Virus record (IMG/VR): IMGVR_UViG_3300006810_000439 | Location: 1 to 22,412 of that record | Source of the DNA: a virus | Length of the DNA: 22,412 nt | Direction: 5' to 3' (one strand) | In this document: piece by piece, positions 13,792-20,097 of the stretch | How the letters are laid out: the number at the start of each line of letters is the position of its first letter | Position numbering within the stretch: the stretch's first letter is position 1 | Made by a program: the position numbers and the translations under genes | The notes under the pieces: generated by a model | Told to the model about the DNA's origin: nothing | Database searches by the model: none | Seen by the model: only the letters and a program-made list of their open reading frames with translations

Positions 13792-14154
13792 ATGAAAAAA
13801 TTAGACTTAATATTAATAGACCCATATGACCAAAGTATTAGCAGAGTTGATATAGATGGTAGCTTAGAATCCATATATGAAGTTCTACAATGTAGAGTTA
13901 TAGATATTATGAATCTTGCTGATAATGGTGAATATAACATTGATTTAATTATGGACGATGAAGGTCGCCTTATAAATAACAATAGATGGTTCTCATGGGG
14001 TGGTAATTCTTTTGCAGGTAGATGCCTTGTAGCAAGTCATAATGATGATGGTGATACTGATTCATGTCCTTTACAAATATCACAAATTAAAAACCTTGAA
14101 TTTTTAGAAGAAGGATATTCTGAAGAACCATACATGGAGTTCAGACCGCTATGA
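13792..14154 (+). CDS. Unknown small protein, possibly DUF3846-like
   Basis: The protein has 120 residues, soluble. The start has TAGGAA seven bases upstream, right after the terminator, so expression needs readthrough or its own promoter. Sequence layout (LDLILIDPYDQSISRVDIDG, SLESIYEVLQCRVIDIMNL, IDLIMDDEGRLINNNRW, then GRCLVASHNDDGD) recalls the DUF3846 group of small phage/plasmid proteins: a beta strand, a helix, an 'I.DEGk' strand, and a 'G.a.v...dd' strand. That likeness is weak and gives no function. It overlaps the next gene by ATGA and opens a run of eight tiny genes. Confidence 0.55.
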   Translation: MKKLDLILIDPYDQSISRVDIDGSLESIYEVLQCRVIDIMNLADNGEYNIDLIMDDEGRLINNNRWFSWGGNSFAGRCLVASHNDDGDTDSCPLQISQIKNLEFLEEGYSEEPYMEFRPL

Positions 14155-14300
14155 GAGTTCAAATAAAAAATACAACAATCTTCGGAACTTTTCTAGGATA
14201 CGATAAAAAAGGAAAGGCAGTAGTTCTTGAAGAAGAAACTAATAAAATAAAAAAATATTGTAAAACTAAATTAAAAATAACAATTGAAAAAGGAGTATAA
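14151..14300 (+). CDS. Tiny unknown basic protein, 49 residues
   Basis: The gene begins with an ATGA overlap of the previous stop and reads MRVQIKNTTIFGTFLGYDKK..., ending IEKGV. The sequence is a short beta-rich, lysine-rich chain (TIFGTFLGYDKKGKAVVLEEE) that could form an SH3-like barrel. Its last codons (AAAGGAGTA) make the ribosome site for the next gene. The coding case rests on the tight overlap at both ends and the ribosome site it supplies; no function is recognised. Confidence 0.55.
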   Translation: MRVQIKNTTIFGTFLGYDKKGKAVVLEEETNKIKKYCKTKLKITIEKGV

Positions 14301-14301
14301 A

Positions 14302-14463
14302 ATGAAATATGAATTATGGGTTTATTTAGAAAAAAATGATTTTTGGTTTAAAGCATTAACCACATCAAATCAAAATGTTTTAGAAAGTAAAAAACAAAGA
14401 TTAAATAATCAAGGTCATAAAGTAAAAGAAAGTATAAATTACATAGGAGTTGTAAATGTTTAG
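14302..14463 (+). CDS. Tiny unknown protein, 53 residues
   Basis: ATG at 14302 lies six bases after AAGGAG. The product begins MKYELWVYLEKNDFWFKAL and ends INYIGVVNV. The start resembles the first residues of the 200-residue protein at 4228 (MKYEFYVYT), hinting at a shared small fold. The gene overlaps the following one by eight bases, and its 3' end contains the ATAGGAG ribosome site for it. No domain is recognised. Confidence 0.55.
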   Translation: MKYELWVYLEKNDFWFKALTTSNQNVLESKKQRLNNQGHKVKESINYIGVVNV

Positions 14464-14671
14464 CACAAAAGAACAGATACAAGAACTTAATGACGAACTA
14501 GGTGAAATGGAAGTATGGGATTATATGCGTTCTAAGAACGATTTAATCAACATAATAGAAAAGCGTAGACTCTTTAACAAAACGCTAGGTGAGACACCTG
14601 AGAGTGTCCTAAATGCATATATTAAGTACAAGGAACAGGAAGAATTAGATAATTACAGGAGTATGCTTTGA
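14456..14671 (+). CDS. Unknown helical protein, 71 residues
   Basis: The product is charged and helical (STKEQIQELNDELGEMEVW, KNDLINIIEKRRLFN, ESVLNAYIKYKEQEELDNY), with no membrane part and no known motif. ATAGGAG sits seven bases before the ATG. The stop TGA overlaps the TTG start of the next gene. Small helical proteins like this are common in phage early accessory blocks; function unknown. Confidence 0.6.
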   Translation: MFSTKEQIQELNDELGEMEVWDYMRSKNDLINIIEKRRLFNKTLGETPESVLNAYIKYKEQEELDNYRSML

Positions 14672-14829
14672 AACACAAAATAAAAAAATTATTTATAAGA
14701 TTAGATAAAATTATAGATAGTTTTTATAGACCTTTAGCAAATTGGTTAACATCTCTAAATAACAAACAAGATATAGACTGGTTAAATATGCAAAAAAATA
14801 TACAGAAGGATAGAAAAAATGAAGATTAG
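14668..14829 (+). CDS. Tiny unknown protein with TTG start, 53 residues
   Basis: AGGAG (14657-14661) is followed seven bases later by TTG (14668), which overlaps the preceding stop as TTGA. The product is basic at the start (MKHKIKKLFIRLDKIID) and has SFYRPLANWLTSLNNKQDIDWLNM, an amphipathic stretch that could lie on a membrane or protein surface. The 3' end overlaps the next gene. The evidence is the ribosome site plus coupled overlaps; no ATG alternative explains this 148-base gap. Confidence 0.5.
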   Translation: MKHKIKKLFIRLDKIIDSFYRPLANWLTSLNNKQDIDWLNMQKNIQKDRKNED

Positions 14830-15064
14830 AAAACTATTAGAGATTCAATCTATTATAGAAAACAGAGCAATACCGCATGACTTAGAAAATTTAGAACCAT
14901 ATCATTCTAAATCAACAGGTGAATTAATAAATGTTTTAGATATGGATTTGATACACTTATTAAGAGCGTACAATAAAATAGATAAACATGAACATTTATC
15001 TGAAAAAGAAATGTTTAAAAAATTTAAAAATAAATTTGATAGGTGGTTTGCCAATGAAAATTAA
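14819..15064 (+). CDS. Unknown helical protein, 81 residues
   Basis: The ATG at 14819 follows AAGGATAGAAAAA. The product is helical and charged (MKIRKLLEIQSIIENRAIP, STGELINVLDMDLIHLLRAY, SEKEMFKKFKNKFDRWF). The SIIENRAIPHDLENLEPYHSK part is the only non-repetitive segment. It is part of the coupled tiny-gene run and overlaps the next start by 11 bases. No family recognised. Confidence 0.6.
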   Translation: MKIRKLLEIQSIIENRAIPHDLENLEPYHSKSTGELINVLDMDLIHLLRAYNKIDKHEHLSEKEMFKKFKNKFDRWFANEN

Positions 15065-15203
15065 AGCATGGAGTGTTAACATTGTATGGGAAGATGGAAC
15101 TGAAGATGTTATAACAGATGTACCAAATTATGTTGCTAATTCTATTGACAATATGTGTGACGATTTGGATGAAGATGATGAAGGAGAAAATAATGAATAT
15201 TGA
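15054..15203 (+). CDS. Tiny acidic protein, 49 residues
   Basis: The start is set at ATG 15054 (MKIKAWSVNIVWEDGTEDV) behind GATAGGTGG; the frame is open further upstream but only inside the previous gene. The first half is a beta-hairpin-like W.VN..WEDGTE segment and the second half is very acidic (DNMCDDLDEDDEGENNEY). Net charge is strongly negative for its size. The 3' end carries GAAGGAG for the next gene. Function unknown. Confidence 0.6.
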   Translation: MKIKAWSVNIVWEDGTEDVITDVPNYVANSIDNMCDDLDEDDEGENNEY

Positions 15204-15381
15204 AATCTTTAATTATGATGATGATGCACCATATAGTGTAAACTTTAACAGGTGGTATCATGCTAATACAGTTGAAAGAGAGATGTACAAAGAACCAAAA
15301 TTAGATATAGATTCTGCTGAACTAACATTCAGAAAAATGTGGGGTTTTAAACAACTAGAAAATAAAGTTATTGTAAATTAA
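15193..15381 (+). CDS. Tiny unknown protein, 62 residues, last gene of the rightward block
   Basis: ATG at 15193 lies six bases after GAAGGAG and overlaps the previous stop by 11 bases. The product reads MNIEIFNYDDDAPYSVNFNRW, then ANTVEREMYKEPKLDID and a final FRKMWGFKQLENKVIVN. No motif is recognised. It ends 13 bases before the stop of the converging minus-strand gene, and no clear terminator lies between them, so rightward and leftward transcripts probably run into each other here. Confidence 0.6.
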   Translation: MNIEIFNYDDDAPYSVNFNRWYHANTVEREMYKEPKLDIDSAELTFRKMWGFKQLENKVIVN

Positions 15382-15394
15382 AAGTTAGTGCTGA

Positions 15395-15622
15395 TTATGT
15401 ACTACTCTTTTTTTCTGAAGAATACATAATATTTAGACCTGCTAAAGTACAAAGACGATTCTTTTCATCTAATCCTTTTTCAGTCAAATTATATTTTTGA
15501 CCTTCTAGTTTGATATAACCTTCTGTTATCAGATTAGTCAATAAGTCACTTGGTATATCATCACCAAACATCACTGTTAATATACCACCTAATCTTTTGG
15601 TCTGTGTTTTACTTAATGCCAT
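15395..15622 (-). CDS. Unknown small protein, 75 residues, end of the lysis operon
   Basis: The product has a winged-helix flavour: TQTKRLGGILTVMFG, SDLLTNLITEGYIKLEGQKY and NLTEKGLDEKNRL read like helix, helix and wing of small 'transcriptional regulator' domains, but the match is not firm. The ribosome site before ATG 15622 is weak. The gene is last of eight in the minus-strand lysis operon and converges on the rightward block. It may be a late accessory or regulator. Confidence 0.55.
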   Translation of the reverse strand: MALSKTQTKRLGGILTVMFGDDIPSDLLTNLITEGYIKLEGQKYNLTEKGLDEKNRLCTLAGLNIMYSSEKKSST

Positions 15623-15628
15623 TTCAGT

Positions 15629-15886
15629 TTATTTGTCATCATCACATACAGGAACAAAAAATCTACCTTTATCAACAATAACATTACCTTTTTTTATATC
15701 CTTTTCTAACTCTAAAATTTCATCAACTGACATATTTACAACATCTAATTCATCAAACCATTCCATGTCTTCCTCGTTGAAAACCCCATGTCGGTAAAAA
15801 ATCATTACTTTGTGTTGTATCAATAACCATTTATGGCTAAGCCATGCCAAAAATCTTTTTAAATCTTCAATAATCACTATTTCCAT
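15629..15886 (-). CDS. Unknown protein, 85 residues, next to lysozyme
   Basis: The start is ATG 15886 behind AGGAG, which lies in the last codons of the lysozyme gene. The product reads MEIVIIEDLKRFLAWLSHKW, LLIQHKVMIFYRHGVFNEED, and an acidic end with DVVNMSVDEILELEKDI and FFVPVCDDDK. The hydrophobic, Trp-rich middle (LAWLSHKWLLIQ) might be amphipathic but is not a clear membrane span. No family recognised. Position suggests late expression with the lysis genes. Confidence 0.6.
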   Translation of the reverse strand: MEIVIIEDLKRFLAWLSHKWLLIQHKVMIFYRHGVFNEEDMEWFDELDVVNMSVDEILELEKDIKKGNVIVDKGRFFVPVCDDDK

Positions 15887-15887
15887 A

Positions 15888-16331
15888 TTAAACTCCTGAC
15901 CAATCATGTCCTTGAAACAATAATGATTCTGCTAATCTTCTTCTTGTTAATCCTTCAAGAACTTTGCCACCTGCTTTGTTCCATCTTTTCATCTGATAAG
16001 GCACATCTTCATATGCACCTCTGTTCAAAACTTTTAACATAGTTGAAGCATTTAGATTTGCACCACCAAGATTAAATGTCCAAGAGACTAATGCATCAAA
16101 TTGGTGTTGACTTAATGGAACTGTTACAGATTTTTCTACTGCATCTTCATAGACTTCTAAATCTTCTAGCAATAATTCTTCTGCACGTTCTTGTGATATG
16201 GTCATGCCCATTTCTATACCTTTAGTTGAACCATAACCAATGGTAGGAACATTAGCAGCACATAAGTAACTTTCTAATTTGCACCCTTCAAACTTTTTGA
16301 TAAGTGCGATTCCTTCTTTTGATATCTTCAT
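15888..16331 (-). CDS. Endolysin, T4-type lysozyme (GH24)
   Basis: The 147-residue enzyme would cut peptidoglycan for lysis. The family catalytic pattern E-8-D/C-5-T is present: E15 in KKFEG, C24 in SYLCAANVP and T30 in PTIGYG. Further family features are VPLSQHQFDALVSWTFNLG (around 91-109), LNASTMLKVLN and GLTRRRLAE near the C-terminus. It starts at ATG 16331 after GGAGAATAAT. There is no signal or SAR sequence, so it should need a holin for export. The upstream thermonuclease gene ends one base before this start. Confidence 0.92.
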   Translation of the reverse strand: MKISKEGIALIKKFEGCKLESYLCAANVPTIGYGSTKGIEMGMTISQERAEELLLEDLEVYEDAVEKSVTVPLSQHQFDALVSWTFNLGGANLNASTMLKVLNRGAYEDVPYQMKRWNKAGGKVLEGLTRRRLAESLLFQGHDWSGV

Positions 16332-16332
16332 A

Positions 16333-16728
16333 TTATTCTCCCCATGTTCCATCTTCACGAACTTTGGCTTTTTTTGTGCCACCCCAGTATTCAACTGCGT
16401 GTCCTTCTTTGATAAGCATTTTGCAAATGTCTTGATTATTTTCATTATATGGTATTCCCAGTATTCTTCCGTACTTGCCTTTTCCTAATGATTGAACTTT
16501 AAAAGCACCAAAACAAAGTTCTTTAAGTCTTTGTTTTGCTTTTAAACCTAGTGCTTTTTCCTCTAAATTTTTTGTACGAGATTCAGGTGTATCAATTCCT
16601 GCTAATCGTACTCTTTGTTTGTGGAGTTTGACATCAAAACCTAAATCTAGAGTCACGTCTATGGTGTCTCCATCTACTACCCTTTCTAGTATAGCGTTGT
16701 ATACGAATGGCGTGACTGATTTAGACAT
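16333..16728 (-). CDS. Thermonuclease-like (SNase family) nuclease
   Basis: The 131-residue protein has the staphylococcal-nuclease OB-fold: RVVDGDTIDVTLDLGF (16-31, acidic ligands D19/D21), QRVRLAGIDTPES (38-50, R41, D46, E49), EKALGLKAKQRLKEL and KYGRILG (85-91, R88), then MLIKEGHAVEYWGG. All catalytic positions of the family are filled. Phages encode such nucleases for host DNA degradation or packaging-related cleavage. Here it lies inside the lysis operon between a holin-like gene and lysozyme, and lacks a signal peptide. The Shine-Dalgarno before ATG 16728 is weak. Confidence 0.88.
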   Translation of the reverse strand: MSKSVTPFVYNAILERVVDGDTIDVTLDLGFDVKLHKQRVRLAGIDTPESRTKNLEEKALGLKAKQRLKELCFGAFKVQSLGKGKYGRILGIPYNENNQDICKMLIKEGHAVEYWGGTKKAKVREDGTWGE

Positions 16729-16734
16729 AGCTTT

Positions 16735-16902
16735 TTACTTTTGTTTAGCTTTGCCAATGTTGAGTGCAAGTAATTCAATAAGTTTGTATAACTTAGCAAT
16801 CATTGCATCATCTTTAGGTGTAGGAGTTAAAGCACAGATTATGGATGCACCGCAAACAACACCTGTAATTATTCCTAACCATTCTCCTATCATTCCTATC
16901 AT
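16735..16902 (-). CDS. Small one-span membrane protein, candidate holin
   Basis: The gene gives 55 residues from ATG 16902 behind TAGGAG. A hydrophobic helix, GEWLGIITGVVCGASIICAL (residues 6-25), is followed by TPTPKDDAMIAKLYKLIELL and ALNIGKAKQK with a basic tail. The TPTPKDD...IE..ALNIGKAK layout is one I recall from small phage membrane proteins annotated as holin-like. Its location between the spanins and the lysozyme supports a holin role: timed membrane pores that release the endolysin. The call rests on size, one membrane span and position. Confidence 0.6.
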   Translation of the reverse strand: MIGMIGEWLGIITGVVCGASIICALTPTPKDDAMIAKLYKLIELLALNIGKAKQK

Positions 16903-16943
16903 ATTAATCTCCTATATAATGAATGAACCTCAAGTCTATCAAA

Positions 16944-17333
16944 TTATTTGTTCTCTGACACCTTTTCTTCTTCATTATCTTTTTTATCATAGTCTCTATA
17001 ATATTTCACAATTGATAAAGTATCTCTTAGATATCTTTTTATTTCTGCCATATTCATAGATAGATTTTCATATTCTTTACTGGTTAAAGAGTAATAAGCT
17101 ATGGCAGGAGCAGAGCCATTCTCGTAATTTTCTAGGTACTCTTTCATTAAATCAGGAGTTAATATTTCCCAGTCAATATCAACCAATCCAACTTCTAGGG
17201 GTAAAGGTGGATGGTAAAGGGGGACTGGCTCTGCAATCGTTACGACCTCAACAGGTTTAGCAGTGGGCATCATAGAACAGTTTGCAATAACAAAAAGACA
17301 TGATATTAATATTATGCTTTTAACTTTCATCAT
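16944..17333 (-). CDS. Outer-membrane lipoprotein, candidate o-spanin (Rz1-like)
   Basis: About 129 residues from ATG 17333 (an in-frame TTG and another ATG flank it). The N-terminus is a lipoprotein signal: KVKSIILISCLFVIANCSMM, with the lipobox IANC. A proline-rich segment follows (AEPVPLYHPPLPLEVGLV), then an alpha region WEILTPDLMKEYLENYENG and LTSKEYENLSMNMAEIKRYLRDTLSIVKYYRD, as in marine-type o-spanin proteins I recall. It would sit in the outer membrane and join the inner spanin encoded just upstream, whose gene it overlaps, to fuse the membranes at lysis. Confidence 0.7.
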   Translation of the reverse strand: MMKVKSIILISCLFVIANCSMMPTAKPVEVVTIAEPVPLYHPPLPLEVGLVDIDWEILTPDLMKEYLENYENGSAPAIAYYSLTSKEYENLSMNMAEIKRYLRDTLSIVKYYRDYDKKDNEEEKVSENK

Positions 17334-17715
17334 CAAACTGGTTTGGGTCTGTTAAGGCTATTATTTCTTCTTTGACTTTTTTAGTTCCCTTGTTCACAAT
17401 ATTTTCTATTAACTTAGGTTTATTCAATGCTAAATTATCTAAATCATGTTTTGCAAAGGTTGTTCGTAGTTTGTTTACTTCTCTTACTGCTTCCTGTTTT
17501 TCTTTTTCTATTGCTTGTATCTGCTTTTGTGCCTTCTCTTGGTTGGCAAGATAAGTTTTAATTGATTCGTTTTGTTGTGCTATGGATTGTTCTAAGGCTA
17601 TCTGATTGCCCTTTAAAGTAGAAATAATGTCTTGTAATCTATCAATATACCAAAATGAACCACTAGCAGTAACTAGCAATAAACCGCCTAGTATTATTGA
17701 TAACTTGAATCCCAT
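17320..17715 (-). CDS. Inner-membrane spanin (i-spanin, Rz-like)
   Basis: The 131-residue protein has one N-terminal membrane anchor (FKLSIILGGLLLVTASGSFWYI), then a long periplasmic coiled coil (SIAQQNESIKTYLANQEKAQ, KQIQAIEKEKQEAVREVNKL) and a conserved end FAKHDLDNLALNKPKLIE with NKGTKKVKEEIIAL. This is the classic i-spanin layout; the HDL...KP.LIE..NKGT end is common in marine phages from memory. It overlaps the cyclase stop by 22 bases at its start and the o-spanin start at its end. AGGTG is seven bases before the ATG. Confidence 0.75.
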   Translation of the reverse strand: MGFKLSIILGGLLLVTASGSFWYIDRLQDIISTLKGNQIALEQSIAQQNESIKTYLANQEKAQKQIQAIEKEKQEAVREVNKLRTTFAKHDLDNLALNKPKLIENIVNKGTKKVKEEIIALTDPNQFDDES

Positions 17716-19472
17716 GTATACACCTGTAATTTCTCGCTTTTACCTTTAGCTTCTATTGGTTCTAAAGGTATCAAATCAAATTCTATCGCATTTTCTGTGG
17801 TTTGACCAATAAGCAAATCTACACCTGCTGCTTTTGTACCTGATTCAAGTCTTGCAGCCACATTTACTGCATCACCTATAGCTGTATAATCAAATCTATT
17901 TTCACTACCCATATTTCCTATAACCGCATATCCAGTATTGATTCCTATGCCTATAGTGACTGGTTTAATTCCTTTATCTACAAGAACATAATTTAGTTCT
18001 TCCATATTTTTTTGTATATCCATAGCACAAGCCAAAGCCTTAGTTTCATGGTTTTCTAAATCAAGAGGTGCATTAAATATTGCCATCATTGCATCACCAA
18101 TATATTTGTCTACCATACCGCCATGTTTTTGAACTGCTTTTTGTTGAGCAGTAAGTGCTTGATTCATAATGTAAGTTACTTGTTCAGGTTCTAATGATTC
18201 TGACAAAGCTGTAAATCCACGAACATCTGTAAATAAAAAAGTAGCGTATCTTTTTTCTCCACCAAGTTTTAAAAGTTCAGGATTCTTCTGTAACTGTTTA
18301 ACTTGTCTTGGGTCAAGATAATGTTCAAATTGTTTTTTAATTTGCAACCTCAGTTTAAATTGTTCTCTAAATCTGAGGTAGAAAGCTATAGAACCAGTTA
18401 TAAACTGTGATATTAAAGTCCATGTAACATCAATTAATAAACCCCTGTGGATAAGTTCATATCCTGTATAAGCTGTTGATAACATTATTCCTAGACCTAA
18501 TACTAAACCCCATGTTATGCCTAAAGTGTTTAATACAAGCCATATCATGCTAACTGATACTACAAATATAAGTATTTCTAGTGCTAATGCCCAATCAGGA
18601 ATATAAGGGCTATCTTGTATTAAGATTGATTCTGCTAAAGCACTTTGTATTTTATGTGGTTCTAATAAACCAACTGGAGTTGCTATCTGTGGCATAACAC
18701 CATTAGCGGTTACTCCTACAAACACAAACTTACCTGCTACATTCATTTCTTTTAAATCAGTTTGTGGCGTATCTACCCAACTTATCCACTTACGACCAAG
18801 ACTATCTGTTTTGACTGGTGGTATTCCTCTAATTGATATTTCCTCTATACCATTATCACCAGTTTTTATAATGTAAGTTTTTACATCAAATAATGCTTTA
18901 TAGATTTGTGTGCCAAATGATGGTATCCATTCTTTTTCAGGTGTGCTTACAAGTAATGGGATTCTTCTAACAAGTTGGTCAACTTCGGTGGGAGCAATGG
19001 CTAAACCCTGCAATGTATTATTTGTTAGAGTGTTCAGGTTTTCCTTAACTCCCATAGATACTATACCATCAACATGGCTGCCTTTGACAACAGTTCCTGT
19101 AGCTTTTGGATATTTATTTTTCCCATCCTCAAACATGGCTATAACAGAAGGCACATAACCTAGCGTAGTCGCAAAGACTTCATCACCACCCATTCTGTCT
19201 GCTTGTGGAAAAGATATAATCCAACCAACACCAATAGCACCTTGATTAATTAAGTCTACTTGTATTTCTGCTAATCTTCTTCTTGGAAAAGGATAACCAC
19301 CTTCGTTTTCTACATCTTCTTCTGTGATGTTTAATATTACAAAGTTACCTGATGGCTCATATTTTTTTACAAAGGCATCAAAGGTTTTTAGTTTTAATAT
19401 TTCAGTTGGTGTGCTTTGAAATATAAGTGGGAGTGATAATAGTATTATTATCGGAAGCAGAAATCTTTTCAT
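17694..19472 (-). CDS. CHASE2-domain class III adenylate cyclase, first gene of the lysis operon
   Basis: The protein has 592 residues from ATG 19472 (MKRFLLPIIILLSLPLIF, a membrane anchor). Residues ~25-290 are a periplasmic CHASE2 sensor (KTFDAFVKKY, LNITEEDVE, PFPRRRLAEIQVDLINQGAI, FVFVGVTANG). Membrane helices follow at about 295-315, 320-340 and 346-366. The cyclase domain (400-592) has FLFTDVRGFTAL (metal D416), MVDKYIGDAMMAIFNAP (K456 for adenine, metal D460), DYTAIGDAVNVAARLES (T530, N537, R541). All residues for catalysis and ATP choice are present, so it should make cAMP. Such genes are common in bacteria and unusual in phage lysis operons. No Shine-Dalgarno is visible: a terminator ends just upstream. 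Confidence 0.93.
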   Translation of the reverse strand: MKRFLLPIIILLSLPLIFQSTPTEILKLKTFDAFVKKYEPSGNFVILNITEEDVENEGGYPFPRRRLAEIQVDLINQGAIGVGWIISFPQADRMGGDEVFATTLGYVPSVIAMFEDGKNKYPKATGTVVKGSHVDGIVSMGVKENLNTLTNNTLQGLAIAPTEVDQLVRRIPLLVSTPEKEWIPSFGTQIYKALFDVKTYIIKTGDNGIEEISIRGIPPVKTDSLGRKWISWVDTPQTDLKEMNVAGKFVFVGVTANGVMPQIATPVGLLEPHKIQSALAESILIQDSPYIPDWALALEILIFVVSVSMIWLVLNTLGITWGLVLGLGIMLSTAYTGYELIHRGLLIDVTWTLISQFITGSIAFYLRFREQFKLRLQIKKQFEHYLDPRQVKQLQKNPELLKLGGEKRYATFLFTDVRGFTALSESLEPEQVTYIMNQALTAQQKAVQKHGGMVDKYIGDAMMAIFNAPLDLENHETKALACAMDIQKNMEELNYVLVDKGIKPVTIGIGINTGYAVIGNMGSENRFDYTAIGDAVNVAARLESGTKAAGVDLLIGQTTENAIEFDLIPLEPIEAKGKSEKLQVYTWDSSYQ

Positions 19473-19486
19473 CACAAAATAATAGC

Positions 19487-19513
19487 ACAAAAAAAGGCTC
19501 AATTAAGAGCCTT
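19487..19513 (-). terminator. Rho-independent terminator (minus) between the 152-residue gene and the cyclase
   Basis: On the minus strand AAGGCTC (19513-19507), loop TTAATT, GAGCCTT (19500-19494) form a perfect stem followed by T-rich sequence. It stops leftward transcripts from the gene at 19991 and lies only about 20 bases before the cyclase start codon. It shares its loop and most of its stem with the terminator at 13752, which ends the ArdC-like cassette. Confidence 0.85.
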
Positions 19514-19532
19514 GATTTGCTTGACCTTTTTA

Positions 19533-19991
19533 CTAGGCTCTTGCAGATAGTATTTCTTTAGAAATATTAATATGTTTTTGTCTTTCTTCTATTGAAAGTG
19601 TTGAAACCTTGTTATTTTTATCTTCTAAATATTTAAGGTAATTTACTAAAACTTCGCTATCTGTTTCTGCAAGAGTTTGTTCTATAGATTTTTTTGCATC
19701 TTCTTCCATTTTTTTAGTAAATAAATCATCCATATATCTTGCAACTTCGCTGTGTAGTTTTTTAAAGTATTTAGTTCTTGCATACCAATTTTTCATATCT
19801 CTTTCTGCTTCTGCTTCTAAAAAGTAAAGTTCAGTTTCTCTTTCATCAATGCTGTCCATAGTAGTTCCGTAAAGTTCTGATATAGAATCATCATCTAATG
19901 AAAAGATTTCCTTTCTAAGATTTTTATATTCTTGATATGACATATAGTCATAATTTGCTATTTTGTTTTTGATTTCGTTTAAGTTTTTCAT
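19533..19991 (-). CDS. Unknown helical protein, 152 residues, in its own expression cassette
   Basis: The product is not recognised. It is soluble, highly charged and nearly all helical, with coiled-coil-like stretches (ETELYFLEAEAERDMKNWYA, SEVARYMDDLFTKKMEEDAK, KSIEQTLAETDSEVLVNYLK). The ribosome site AAGGA and leader hairpin (20005-20016) match those of the genes at 3769 and 13479, so the expression signals are shared although the protein is not. The gene runs from the shared promoter copy E to the terminator at 19487-19513. It lies between lysis and FecR genes, suggesting a recent insertion of an early-type cassette. Confidence 0.65.
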   Translation of the reverse strand: MKNLNEIKNKIANYDYMSYQEYKNLRKEIFSLDDDSISELYGTTMDSIDERETELYFLEAEAERDMKNWYARTKYFKKLHSEVARYMDDLFTKKMEEDAKKSIEQTLAETDSEVLVNYLKYLEDKNNKVSTLSIEERQKHINISKEILSARA

Positions 19992-20004
19992 TTTATTTTT
20001 CCTT

Positions 20005-20079
20005 GCTTTTTAAAGCGTTTTATCAATTTATATAACTTAGTATAATGATTTTGCAACAGAAGTAAACCCATTTTGGAAT
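20005..20079 (-). promoter_or_regulatory. Shared phage promoter/operator, copy E (minus), with leader hairpin
   Basis: On the minus strand ATTCCAAAATGGGTTTACT spans 20079-20061, with -35 TTTACT, a 16-bp spacer and TATACT (20044-20039) as -10. Then TATAAATTGATAAAACGC leads to the hairpin GCTTTAAAAAGC (20016-20005) and AAGGA. This is the best-formed copy of the shared unit and controls the gene starting at 19991. Confidence 0.78.
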
Positions 20080-20097
20080 AATAATTTAATTATTTTA

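Noticed and set aside
16619-17059. Plus-strand open frame across the holin-like and nuclease genes
   Set aside because: It is antisense to three coupled lysis genes with good ribosome sites and has no recognisable domain.
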